64,000 bases of DNA, taken from Branchiostoma lanceolatum. Taxonomy: Eukaryota; Chordata; Leptocardii; Amphioxiformes; Branchiostomatidae. Made by a program: the position numbers and the translations under genes. Every line of letters begins with the position of its first letter. Positions within the stretch are counted from its first letter, which is position 1. The notes beneath the pieces are model-generated. The model saw only the letters and a list, made by a program, of their open reading frames with translations. It had not been told where the DNA came from and did no database searches. Shown here one piece after another: positions 25,647 through 37,681 of the stretch. Location of the stretch: positions 24,375,925 to 24,439,924 of the forward strand of contig NC_089725.1 of NCBI RefSeq assembly GCF_035083965.1, in the 5' to 3' direction.

Positions 25647-28600
25647 TCATGTACATTGGCAGGCATTCCCACACCTCTGCAGGTTGCTCCACATCTTCAT
25701 CAGCTGTGTGGGCTGCAGCTCAGGGGAAGAGTACATCTCTGTAGTACAGCCTTCCTCACATTGCCAGGAGTGGTCCTGGGATAAAGAGACATGGGATATT
25801 GTTTGTTGGGTTCTCCACATTGGTTGCAATCATTACCTGCAATCATCAACCATGCTATCAGTATCAAAAGACAAGAAGTATGAATATTATAGAATTATAA
25901 GATTATCTTATAAATCAAAGAGAAAGGTATCTGGATAACATACACATATGAGATTCGGTCCGAGTGCAGCCAGCCAGATCCCCAATGAGACATCTTCTCC
26001 CTGAAGAAAATAGTTTTTCAGAATCTAAGATTTGTACTAAAAAAACACCTCTGTTGCATGTCATAAGGATGTGAAAAAACAGACTTTCAGAAGGAAAGAT
26101 CTACACAAGGGCTGCTTTTCTTCACCTGATATGGCCTAAGCTCGTGTGCATTCTTGGCTAACCAGGAGACAAGGTCAGCTGACAGCATGTTGCCTGCTCC
26201 ACAGGCAAAGGCAGGGTAGACAGGGCTAGGGTAGTCCTGCTCCGCCCACTTGCCATGATGCTCTACAGCCCAGCCACTACGAAACCTGAGGGCAAATGGC
26301 AAAAATTATAGCTAGTTTATAATTTTTTTTAGATAGCAAACAGTACAGGAATCCCACAGGCTGTGGCTAGGGGAATCCTTGTGTTTTAAGAGTGGTACAT
26401 GACCGTACATCTTACAATTTATGCCCAGCTTTGAAATTAAGGTAATGTCAAAATCACTTGGTTTTCCAAATGTGAATCATAAGGAGGACAAGCAGAGGGA
26501 TGGTCACTGGTCAGGATATTTGCCATTTTCAATATGTTACATAGAAGGTGAGACAATTAAACTTACCTGCTCCACCATACTCTGCTTTTTTCACGTAGTT
26601 TAAGAGTTTCAATCCCCTGTCAGAAATCATACAAATTCACATTTTGTCAGCAATGAAGTACGCCACTTTAGAGCTTTGTAATCAGGTACAAATGGTACTA
26701 AGAAACCGTTGACAAAAAGAGCAACAAATGAAAATGGTGTCATAAGTTATCTTACTCACCGTTGCTATTTTGTCCACATCAATAAAACAGTCATCATCAG
26801 TTTTCAAGGTGAAGTTGAACCTCACATTTTCAGTGACCCTAGAGCAAGAAAGAAATACATGTAGTGCATTTCAATGCAACAATCTGAGCCAATCTACACC
26901 ACAATAGAAACATTGCTCTTCATGAAGTCTGCCAGTAGAATATAACCCTAGATTGGTCAATCACTTGTGACTGAGCAAATCACATTGGTATATACACAAT
27001 GTACATGTACCAGCATAGTAAAATTTCTGCATTCCCTATGAAAGTATCCTACTAGGCTACCACACTCTCCCATTCATCAATTTCATTAAAAACATAATTT
27101 GATAACATTGTGTCATCCATCTCAAAATTCATACACATAAAGGAAGTAACTTTAATGCATCCTTGCCATTTGTAAAACCCCAGTATCTTCCTTGGCAGGT
27201 TTCTGTAGAACTCTTCCTCCTCCACCAGGAGGATGTCCCCGTACCGCTCCACCTCCGTCTCCAGATGCTGCTGCTCTGCACCAAGCTTTCCTGTCCAGTC
27301 TTTGGCACGGAGGTCCTGAGGGGCCTGCTCCAAGAACTCAGGCTCTATATACAGAATACATCACTGACTAAAAACTCTGGGTCAATAACTTGAGAAACTC
27401 TACAACAAGCTGTATTATCCCAAGTCTTAATTTCACTTTACTAAATTGCAATTACCTTAAGATAATAGACTGTTATACTAGCATCAATCGACTTGCTTTT
27501 AGTGACTATAGAAGAGTCATAGAACAAATAATAGTGTAGTAAAACTTTAGTTACTAGTAAGTTGTGAATCTTACCAAAGACTCTGTACATAAATGTAGCT
27601 GCTGTATGCTGCTGGACATCGGTGTGAGGAGGAAGATACCCTGACTCAGGCATGAAGTCAACTGTCTGAAACCATTCAATTCATGTTAAGTCTTATTTTT
27701 ACCAGTACAAGTATCATCATCATCATCATCATTGCCAAACTTTCAGCAGTCACAGACTTTTATACACTTCTACTTTCATTCTTCTTCTTTTTTTCATAAC
27801 AAAATATGCATCAGCCTGTGGATTTACCTGTCCTATGTTGGCCTATAAATATACTAGAAATAATATTGGACATGTCCCCGTGGCACAAGCGGTAACGCAA
27901 CCCCGCTGCTTTGCCATCTGGATCGAATTCCGTGGATCCTAGGGCCGGAGTTCGGTCCAAGGGGTCAACTCCAGCTCGGACATGTTGTAAGGGATTGCAT
28001 TCGTCATTTCAGATGGTGACGTAAAGCCGGCGGCCCTGTGTATGAGGGAGCTTCAGGCATTAGCCTCGAGCGTCAAACCTCTGCATGTAAAAGAACCCAA
28101 CACACTAATCGAGAAGAGTAGGGGTGACCCGGTGTGCTTGGCCAAAAACGCGAGCCGTAGCGAAGCCACATTGCACTACCACTAGCTACCTGGAAAAGCA
28201 TCATGCTTCACCTCAAATGAGGATGCCTTGAAACGAAAAAAAAGGTGTACTTTAACAGAGTATGTTTTATTACCTTTGTGAGTTGAAGTACCCCGCCTTT
28301 GTTGTTAACCTGTAGCTGATCCAGAGGAAATGTCACCAACAACTCAATATCTGCTGCTAGGCTCTCCACAGTTATCGTCCCCTGGAATCCCTGCCATGGT
28401 AGAAGTACTGCAGTTAAGATTAGTGCTTACATAACCAACTATCTCTTTTCAAATTTACAGAGTCTGAGACAAATCTAATGACTAAATAAGACCATCTTGA
28501 CCAAATGCAAAACAAAGAAGGTTTGACAGTGAAAACTGATGAATAGAATCAAAGAGTAAATGGGTATCCCACCTTTGGTAAAACATAATTCTGCACAGCC

Positions 28601-30436
28601 TTAAAAGTGTTGCCCCCTGTTTGTAGTCCTGGGTCATCTGATGTGAAATTAACACTGAGTAAATCCTCCTGGAGGAAGAAAATAGATGAGATAAAAATTT
28701 GAGATTTCAGTCCACGCCTTTATGTATTGATTCTAAAGAAGTGCCAAAGGAGAGCTTAGCCAGGTTACCATCCTCTGTTCATTGATTCAATTTTTTTGTT
28801 TGCTCATTCCGTTGTGAGCAAGCAAAAAGATTGAGCCAGGGGTAACAATGGAGAATGGTACCCAGGCTAAGAAAAGCTGGCCTGGGCGTCATCCTAATTA
28901 TTGGGACTCCTATATAGTCCTGTCTTATGAGTATGGGAGCTTCGGTAAACCAACTAGGATGGCACCCAGGCTTAAGGAGAGCTAACACTATGTAGCTTCT
29001 ACAGGTAGTTTTCTGACCTTTGCTGCAGAGTCTACCAGCCTGACTCTGACACCTTCTGCAGGAATGTCCCCTCCCAGCACACCCAGCTTGGTGATGACCA
29101 CGGGGTGGTGGACGGTGAAGTGTGTCTCCACTGGACCTGTCTGCTGCTGGCTGCTGGGAAAACTGTTCTGGGAGGCCAGGCTGAGGGCCACCACCTCTCC
29201 TGCACATACTAGCACAGTGGGGAGAAATAATTTTTGAGAAAAACAAAGTTACTTCAAATGTAACAAGTATTACTTTAGTATACGTTAATGAACAGGAATT
29301 ATATGTTGATGAACAGTAAATGCTTCTAGTATCCACTTGCACTTCCAGTCTCTAACAATGCAGGAAAGTTGATCCCGTCTTTCCATCTTTAACAATCTTA
29401 GACCCTACATACTGTGGTCAAATCAAAACAAGAAACTTTCTAACTTGAACGAGAAGAAATAATATTTCTTTGATAAAGGTAAAACAAAAAACTTTATGTT
29501 ATCAGTCAGTATACAGCTCTTCTTAGCCATCTATTTTGAATGCTTATCATATAAAGTCCAGGAGTAAAACTGACTTGTTTCTGACAAGGATAGTTTCTGG
29601 CAGGTGAAGGGGTCCAGTCTGTCAGGGGGTGGGACTGGGCAGGGTTTGCTCCCCACAATAAATTTCACCAGAACCCTGTACAAACAGTAAAATATAATGT
29701 CAGACAAAACTCGTCTTAACTGAAGAAGGTCACAATGCTACTGGGGGCAACAAAAAAGCAATAGTATAATCAATATCCTTCAAAATAAATTATTCATGTA
29801 TGTTTGGTCCCTGATCAAAATTTACAAGTACAAGTGCATCAATCAAACTAATGCATCCTTGATTAAACATGCCATATGGTGGTCTTCAAGCTTTGCTGTA
29901 ATTTTTAAAGAAAGCATTATTTTTAAGCATATATACAGAGGGTAACACAATCAATCATCTAATCCATTGGAACAGTTATGAAAGCAGTTGCTGATATAAC
30001 TTTAAAGTATGATGTTTAAAGTAGTCAAAGTTGTAAATACCTCCTGCTGTAGTCTGGATGCTGCTGTATGTAGCCCACCCATGTCGCTCGGAGAGCCCTG
30101 CGCTGTTCAAAATTCTCTCTGGCCGAAAGGATGCCAATAACGATGTCATACTCTGGCTTGGCCTCCTCTATAGTGAGAGAATGAAACTTGGCGTAAGGAG
30201 TAATGAAGAACCCTTTAGGGACAATTAGTAGTCTAATACACATATTATTACACATAAATGTTATATATAACTTATGAGAGCAGAAAACAAAAGATATTTA
30301 CCTGTGCAGTCTATCATGTCTGTTTATATAAATACTAACCAACAGAGGAGAGTCCAAAGGAGGAAAATATGAAGTCCCTGAACAGACTGAGGGAGACGAC
30401 TGCTGCTAACACAGCTCCCCATCTCCACCACTCCAT
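25647..30436 (-). CDS. B3GALNT2: Beta-1,3-N-acetylgalactosaminyltransferase 2
   Basis: Type II ER/Golgi GT31 enzyme that adds GalNAc beta-1,3 to GlcNAc while building the core M3 O-mannosyl glycan of alpha-dystroglycan. Thirteen exons: 30436-30340, 30167-30041, 29675-29575, 29208-29018, 28668-28573, 28390-28274, 27665-27575, 27344-27167, 26838-26760, 26616-26567, 26285-26126, 26000-25944 and 25775-25647. They give 490 aa (human 500). A signal anchor near residues 5-25 precedes EYDIVIGILSARENFEQRRALRATW, written here as GILSARENFEQRRALRATW. Next are VLVKFIVGS, RYGDILLVEEEEFYRNLP, the metal-binding KTDDDCFID (DDD at 347-349), RVWWS, DYPSPVYPAFACGAG, GEDVSLGIWLAALG and a cysteine-rich tail (CEEGC...RCGNACQC). 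Intron 8 starts with GC rather than GT. The gene is divergent to the F-box/WD40 gene. Confidence 0.96.
27714..27732. repeat. CAT/TCA trinucleotide microsatellite
   Basis: About six CAT units in a B3GALNT2 intron. Confidence 0.8.
27869..28243 (+). mobile_element. tRNA-derived SINE
   Basis: About 375 bases inside B3GALNT2 intron 6, antisense to the gene. The head has a pol III A-box-like TGGCACAAGCGG (27881-27892) and a B-box-like GAGTTCGGTCC. It is followed by a GC-rich body with GTAAAGCCGGCGGCCC and GAGTAGGGGTGACCCGG, resembling central domains of marine-invertebrate SINEs. The 3' end is A-rich (GAAACGAAAAAAAA). The whole block differs sharply in base composition from its intron. It does not fold as an intact tRNA. 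Confidence 0.75.
28755..28871. mobile_element. Hairpin MITE-like inverted repeat
   Basis: Arm CTTAGCCAGGTTACCATCCT...TTTGCTCA (28755-28806) pairs imperfectly with TGAGCAAGC...GGTACCCAGGCTAAG (28815-28871). It lies in a B3GALNT2 intron. Confidence 0.7.
28874..28973. mobile_element. Second adjacent hairpin element
   Basis: AAGCTGGCCTGGGCGTCATC (28874-28893) is inverted at the far end as GATGGCACCCAGGCTT (28958-28973), with an AT-rich middle. It is immediately next to the previous hairpin, so the two may be halves of one nested element. Confidence 0.55.
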
Positions 30437-31486
30437 CTGTGGTACCCGCAGTCTCTCATCCAGTCAGCACTAGGACAGACTGGAAGGTTCTACAAATTGA
30501 AGCTCGCCCATTAGTTTCTTATCTCACATCCTATGGTATTAACAACGTTAACACACATAATCATGAACCAATGAAGTATTATATGATATGTAACATGTCA
30601 TCTCTGCATCCTGTGTCGTCCTCCTCTGCATCCTAGCCCTGTCTCCAACAGATAGAACGCGGATGATAAGTTGTTCGTTTGAACCTTTCCTTCTTACAAG
30701 TTACATTCCATTTATCCTTATGGACAAATGAGAAAACAGCTGATCTGATTGTCAGATATATCGCTTGCCGCGCTTCATTGGTATATGAAACAAAAGGCTG
30801 TGATTACAAACAAATACCTTATTTTCGTTATCTGCTCACCATCATCATCTGCAAACTGACCCAGTTGTTTTCAACAGCAGCGCCCTCTTGTGCTGACCTG
30901 TAATAGTGCATATACAGGAAGTTGGATTAGCCCATTGTGAACGGTGAAATTATATAAAAATCACAATGTACATAATATTATATGAGTTATTACTAAAAAC
31001 TCAGGGTAAATACTTTGAAATTATGAAGTATTTAATTTGTTCTCGTTTAATCATTTCACTAACTTTGTTATATCTGTTCATGGAATATTCCACCCCCATG
31101 AAATCCTTAGTGGTTGATTCTGATCTACAAGATGGCGGAATTTGGCTAAAACGTCCCAGGAAAGAACTATCTTCTTGGCTTTTCGTCACTCCAGCATCGG
31201 TCAGAAGCCCTGTGACCTTACGGAAGTATACATTAGAGTCGCGTGGATATAGGGAGTTATAATCTGTTGTTCCTGTATGCTAGGTTCGCGTGTTTTGTAT
31301 GTAAATGTAGCTGAGTTGTAGGTGGGAGGGGCTCACAGCTGTGACTTCATGTCGGCAGACCAGATCTGGAAATAACCGGGCGCTTCACAACAGGATGTAC
31401 CACCATGTTTACGGCAATAGCACAACTATGAGAAAACTCTTTCGATTTCGGAGACTTTTGGTCAAGAAATCAGCGTATATTCCACG
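30437..31486. promoter_or_regulatory. Divergent B3GALNT2 / F-box-WD40 promoter region
   Basis: About 1.05 kb between two divergent start codons. A YY1-like AAGATGGCGGAA lies at 31129-31140. The last 200 bases before 31487 are richer in GC and CpG. Transcription starts cannot be fixed from sequence alone. No ORF of note. Confidence 0.45.
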
Positions 31487-34400
31487 ATGAGCATGTTTGC
31501 GGACCGTGAAGCCGTAGCGAACAACATCTTCGCGGCGTTCGAGGCGTTCACGCCGGAGGAACAGAACGTGGTGCTGAGGCAAATCCTGCTGAAATGCCAG
31601 GTAAGGACCGAGCCTTTTTTGGGGAATGTTTACAACAAGGCATACCAATTTAGTGTCCATATAGTGTTACGTGTGTATACACAATAAGTAACATACATCA
31701 CAAGAGACATTCCTACCCTGGCTGTATGAATCTACTCTACACAAAATGTACTGTAAATGCATTTAAGACCGCTGTTATGTAAGATAATGTTTGTGAATTT
31801 AGAAGTAACGCAAAAATGCTCATTCTGTCTTCTGCCTGCCTACCTCCTTGTTTCAACCATGAAGTTAAAACCGCTGCAAACACTCCATTTTCTTGCTGTG
31901 GCAAAATTAGATCACTACGAATTTAAATGCATTTACAGTACACGTACATCACAACCCACTACTACTGGGAGAGAGTGTCATCATCACGGATAGAAATTTC
32001 TGTACCAGACCAAGGACATTATACATAATTTCCTTGACCGCACATACAATAGGTCAACTCAAGATCTACACATAAAATTTGGCAGCTTCTTGTATATCTA
32101 GCATCATGCACTTGGCGTGTAAATCAATATGGACCTTGAGCATTAACGTTCCGGTGACAGATTCATCATCCTTCCTTATAGTGTTACCCACATGTGAGTT
32201 TTGTTGCAGCCCCTGCAGCTGAGGTTTGTGTATGCAGAGCTGAAAACCCTCCTGGCTGTGGACTTTGTGGCCCACCTGCCCCGGGAGCTGACAGAGAGGA
32301 TCTTCTCCTACCTGGACGGAGTGGAGATGTCCCGGGCTGCCTGTGTCAGCAGACTGTGGAGGGAGAAGACTAACAATGAGGGATTATGGTAACTCTTGCA
32401 AACTGTTTTTTTGTGTACAATGCAGTTCCATTTTATTTATAGTCACTGTGTATTATCATAAACTTTTGAGTTGCAGGTTGGTGACTTAAGAATTCCTGAT
32501 AGAATACATGAAAAATGAAAGACTAGGAAAATTCTATAAACGGTAGTATTCTAGCCATTATCTTCTGTGGTTCAACATATACATTTCTCTTTGATGTAGG
32601 CAAAGACTGTGCAAATTAAAGAGGTGGGAACATTTTGGGTTTAATGAGGACCTGTCCCGTGAGGAGTCGTGCAGCAGCCCCACGGCCACCTCCCGAACCT
32701 CCCCGCGCTTCACACCAGTCAACAGTGACGTCATCTCCCTGTCACCACTGTGTCACTGGAAGGACGTGTACATCAGGGCGCATCACCTCAACAAGAACTG
32801 GGCAACAGGGAAGTACACCGTCATGCCTCCACTCAGGGGCCACGAGGGCAGGGTCAACTGTATAGACTGTGATGGTCAGTAGCATTATAAGTATACACCT
32901 CACGTTTCTTTGTTGTGCTTTGTACTGAACTTTTGATTAAGAGGTTTGTTTAGAAAAAAATTTTCATTGCACAGTGAGAATAAGATGCAGTGTTACTTCC
33001 ATTGTAGGTAAGTTACTTGTGAGTGGAGGAGGAGACAACTGTGTTCGGTTGTGGGATCTGGCAACTGGGAAGTGTATCAACCAGCTGGAGGGGCACACAG
33101 ACTCTGTCACTGCTATACGACTAAGGGTAAGGCTGACTGTTAATAGTCCTTATGTTATTGTTACAGATTTTGTCAATAAAATTGTGAAAACAACTTTTAG
33201 TCAGTACTATAATTGGATACATTTGGGCGGAGACCAAATAGTTTGATTAGACGTGCCCGGGAGTACGCGGCCTGGTGCGCCCCGGGCCTCAGTTCCGTCA
33301 AGCGACCACGCGGTGAGGCAGAGTTTTGTACTTGTCCCGCAACAGACTCTGTGTCCCTCGTCCCGACGTCCTCTGCCTTCCAACCTCTGCCTTATAATTA
33401 GTGTGTATATAGTGGTTACAAGGGGAAATATACAACTGAGAAACAATAGCTTGCCTGTGACTACATATAGAATTTCCCTGCATTAGTTTATGGGTAGATA
33501 TTAAACTATTGAATATAGATGATCAGGTTGGTAAATCACTGGTTGGGTTGGTAGTAACTCTTTAGTTGCATTTCAAGAACACACAACATGAAAAAAAGTC
33601 CTTTTATCACCATAAATGTGCTTATCAAAGAGTACTGAAACAAAACAACAACAACAAACACAGTGAAGCTAACTTTTCTCCTTTTCCCCAGAACAACATT
33701 GTAGTGACCAGCTGTGCAGACAGTGTGGTCAGGGTATTTGAGGCGTCCAGCGGTCGGTGTCTGAAAGTCATGCAGGGTCACACATCAGGGGTAGAGCACC
33801 TCTGCTTTGATGGGGCAAACCTTGTCAGTGCTTCAAACGACAGGTACGTATCAACTGGTAAATAATTGTATATGAAGGTTGTAATTTATATCCTCAAGAC
33901 TGAGGAAAATATTTTTGTGGACAACTTATTTTCCAAATTGTCAGGCATTTCTTAACATGTACAGGTGTAAATGTTATTTGAATTAGATAACAATTTGTTT
34001 TAGGGCTGCCATAACCAAGGTTCTTCCTGTGTCCACAGGACAGTGAGAGTCTGGTCATTGTCATCAGGGAAGTGCATCCACAACCTAACAGGGCACACAG
34101 ATGATATTCAGGTATAGAGAAGAATCCATTGATATTAAATTCTTTGAATCCTTTGTGTCTTATTAAGTCAAGATCTACTCTGATATGGAGGTAAAGCTCA
34201 AACTCCTCAAAGTGAGTGAAATATTTCATACCTCCTTTCGTTTCAAACTTTACATACTGTCAAACCTCCTGGAATTGTGGCCATTTTCTGGTGGTCCTTT
34301 AGATTATTTTTCCCATTGACTCAACCCCTAAGGATCCTGTCTATATTGGCCACTATTTTTTCCAAGTGCCTTAAGTGGTCACTGTAAACAGGTTTGACTT

Positions 34401-37400
34401 TACTCAAAGATCTTAAGTTGGTGATTTCTACTGTGTCTTGTCCCCACAGCTCCTTTGTATGCATGGAGACTTGGCGGTCAGCTCATCCTGGGACCAGACC
34501 CTGCGGCTGTGGGACATCAGAAGGGGGCTGTGCCTACAGATACTTGTGGGACATGCAGAAGGTAGCTGGAAATTAGGGCAGATCTAGTTGTGCCATAATC
34601 AATTTAGTATTATTGTAGCTTTGAGACACCATATATTGTAGCCAAACTGTCATCTTTTTGTATTAAAAGGTATATTGTGGAGACTAAACAAAACGTGTGA
34701 TGTAAACACACTAACAAAAAGCTATCTTTATGACATCAATCCAAGGTTAGGTTGTGACATGTATACAATTACTGTATGGTGCATCTCAAATTAGTACATC
34801 AGTGGTATGTGAGCTAACGTCTAGTAACGGCCATGTGCCTCCCCTTCATGCCACAGTTGTGTACTGTTGCCAATTTGATGAGAGGAGAGTAGTGAGTGGT
34901 GGTGCTGACTCCTTTGTGAAGATCTGGAACCCCCAGACAGGGGACTGCACCAAGACTCTGACTGGACACACAGGAGAGGTGGTAGGTGTACAGTTAGTTA
35001 GATCAGACAAGTTTAACACTTCTGTAATTATCCTTCTAGCTCTAAAGTAAAGTTCAACGCTGAGCTCTTGGAGTTGTGGCATGGATATCACTAACAATCT
35101 TGCTTATTCTCTTTGCAGTACTGTCTGAAGTATAATGAGGATGTCATTGCATCAGGGGCAGCTGACAGCATTGTCAGGTTGTGGAGCTTTGCAGGTAAAT
35201 GCTTGTAATGAATCAGTACTATTTTGTAGCAAAAATCAGTGCAATAGGACAGACCTGTTTGCCCATTGTTTGCTTGTCATTTTCAGATAATGTTTATGTT
35301 TTCAACTTGAAATCAAATGGTTGTTATCTGTATTTTACCACTAACATGCAAAACTAGGCACACATGTGTAACAGAGGAGCATTTTTAATTATAGAGAAAA
35401 TGGAACAGCAAGTATGATAGTACAATCTATTGTAGGTACATGTATAAACATTTCAGGCAACTTGAAATCAAATGGTTGTTATCTGTAATTGGTTATTACA
35501 TTATAGATGTACTAGGATGCAAAATCAGTAAAAAAGGAGCATTTCAATCATAGAGAAAATTGATTAGCAAGGATGGATGTACAAACAGTCTGAGATATAA
35601 ACATGTTGACAATTCAGCACAACAGGCACTGCTACAAGACAGACCATTTTCACAGTTAGCTAGTAGTAACATGCACCCATACAATCAGACTGAGTGAGAT
35701 TCTGTGATGGATCACCCTGTAGGGGAGTGCCTACATGAGCTGAGGGAACACATTGGAGTGGTGCGCTGTCTCCTGCTGGAGGGGGACAGGCTCATCTCTG
35801 GGGGCGACCAGAAGAAAGTCGTCATCTGGAACACAAAGGTGAGGAATATCGTCTTCTTGAACAGACTTTTTGCACACATCTCTTCCAGGGAAGGACTATC
35901 AACCCCTCTCTATGAATAATATACCCTGCTACTGAATGTGCCACAAGGCACTACAAGGGTCTGGACGATCTGCAGAGGTGTCCGAAATGGTTATACAGGT
36001 ACTGGTTAGCCTCCGTTGCAGTCCTTTTCCCGCAGCGCCGCGTATCTGCTTGGGATCCCGTATCTGCCGTGCCCGTGTCCGCTGCTGGACATCAGCAGTA
36101 ATTGTTATCAGCAGTGACACCTAGCAGGGAAGTGATGAACAGCAGCAGTGTTTGAGCATCCAACCAGCAGGGTTTGGCTGGATGAATGTTAAGCTACTTG
36201 TAGAAGGGATGTAGTCAACATCCTGACCAACTGTTGACAAGTGTATTTAACTTTGGTCTTAAAATACTGTTTTTAATGAAACCAGATGGAAAATCCCTTT
36301 TCCCCAGTTAAGTACATGAAGAGCAGTGACAAAATTTTGCACAGTTCAGATGTGCTGGGCTCATGTATTCACATTTGCGCAGTGTGCCTTTTAAGTCATA
36401 GCACAAAACAGTCAAAACTTGCTGTTATGATGGAAACTGACTGGTCAAGGATCAGAATGACTTATTTTCTCCTCTGGCTATATCAACATTCCAAAGGTCA
36501 ATGATTCTTGGAAGGAGGGAAGTCATCATATCAATTGCATCAGGCCAAAGCTCCAAAAATTGGCTGCTAATCTTACATTGGTTTAAATGTAAGCCAGATG
36601 AAGGGAAATCCTAATTTAAACTTGTTGAAATTCCTTGTGATTAACACCCTTATCTCATTTGTCAGGAGTCAATTTGCCATGAAATGGCTTCCCCTGAAGT
36701 TTATTTACAGTCCCACAGGTGTGAGCAATTTCCTTGTAATCTACTTGACCTTTGTTGAAGGTCAGAGCTGACAGGTTGTGAATTACCCCAGGGTTTGGCT
36801 ACATTCCCCCATATGGATGATACAGGGCCAATAGTAATATCATGCAGGTGTCCAACATACAAGGGCAGAGAATTTGATGTTTCTCCTTGAGAGCTTCTAG
36901 AATCCAGATATCAGATGATACTGATGATTTTCTGGGACATGGCCCTTTGGTTATAGAAGGCTGGTTGGACTTGATTTCAGGGCTATAGGGCTTATGTAGT
37001 AGACTGACTGAAGTCACACAGTACTTTGGCTTCCAGGCTTTGTCTGTGAGATGAACATTGCTATCATTCCTAATAGATATCAGTAAGAACAATCAGACCC
37101 TCAAGCATTACCCTGTTAGCCAAGGCTATTGACCTGTCTCATGCCCTTGTTAGATACACCCCATCCTCGTCTTAGCAATCAAATCCAACTTTCAAAGAAG
37201 CAGCAAGGGTCCAGAAGGAGTGGTTCTGCAATGATTTTCTATTCGTCTATTCATTTATCAGCTACCAGCAGGTTTTAAAAAATGAGTATTCTAAATAATT
37301 CATAATTAAATGTCAGTGGATGGTTTCCTTTGTCAGTATGATGTGTGATGTAGAAAAGTAAGCTATACATATCATACTGTACATTCACAATGTGCAGCAC

Positions 37401-37681
37401 ATGCAGAATGTGTGTACTCTACATACACAATGTGGTTAATGTTTGATCAGTATTTACTCTTAATTGTCAGTATGCCCCGTGGGATACATTTTAATTGTCC
37501 GTTAACCCTGTGTGCGGAATGTGTCTGACTTTGTTCTTTTTCCGTTCCACAGGACGGCAAGTTGCTGAATGTGGTGCACAGGAACCCGACGTTACTGCAC
37601 TTGATGTGGGCTAATGAGACCAAGTTGGTGCTGGCCTCCCCAGAATCCCCTGGCACTGTCTCCATCCTTAGTTACTGGTAA
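31487..37681 (+). CDS. F-box/WD40 repeat protein (Cdc4/FBXW7-FBXW2-like SCF substrate receptor)
   Basis: Likely SCF ubiquitin-ligase receptor: the F-box binds SKP1 and the propeller binds substrate. Eleven exons: 31487-31600, 32210-32388, 32600-32874, 33008-33126, 33692-33843, 34039-34111, 34450-34561, 34857-34981, 35119-35194, 35723-35838 and 37553-37681, giving 489 aa. An N-terminal helix precedes the F-box at about 57-102 (HLPRELTERIFSYLDG...CVSRLWRE). Then a linker WKDVYIRAHHLNKNW and about seven WD blades: VRLWDLATGKC, VRVFEASSGRC, VRVWSLSSGKC, LRLWDIRRGLC, VKIWNPQTGDC, VRLWSFAG and VVIWNTK, separated by GHT/GHA. It ends VSILSYW-stop. The layout is that of Cdc4 proteins, but I could not match it to a named vertebrate FBXW, so no symbol is given. 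Confidence 0.9.
33230..33410. other. GC/CpG-rich block in an F-box/WD40 intron
   Basis: This segment is CpG-rich (CCCGGGAGTACGCGGCC, CGCCCCGGGC, GCGACCACGCGG) inside an otherwise AT-rich intron. It is probably an inserted element fragment. No terminal repeats or coding domain were recognised. Confidence 0.35.
34257..34400. mobile_element. Short MITE related to the pogo-like element at 55658
   Basis: It starts CTGTCAAACCTCC and ends ACAGGTTTGACT, with a TA before the left end. Internal phrases TTTTTCCCATTGAC and GTGGTCACTGT-type motifs recur in the larger element at 55658-57009. It sits in an F-box/WD40 intron and has no coding capacity. Confidence 0.65.
35303..35592. repeat. Imperfect tandem duplication, about 150 bp, two copies
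   Basis: CTTGAAATCAAATGGTTGTT and ATCTGTA recur at about 35304 and 35461. AGGAGCATTT and ATAGAGAAAAT follow at the same spacing in both copies. The duplication is within an F-box/WD40 intron. Confidence 0.8.
35839..37552 (+). other. Last intron of the F-box/WD40 gene
   Basis: A 1.7 kb intron. It includes a GC-rich patch at 36000-36120 of unknown origin. I saw no exon or RNA gene in it. Confidence 0.5.

Noticed and set aside
27869-27990. Possible functional tRNA gene
   Set aside because: Box A and B-like motifs are present, but cloverleaf stems do not form cleanly and the body continues into a SINE core with an A-rich tail.
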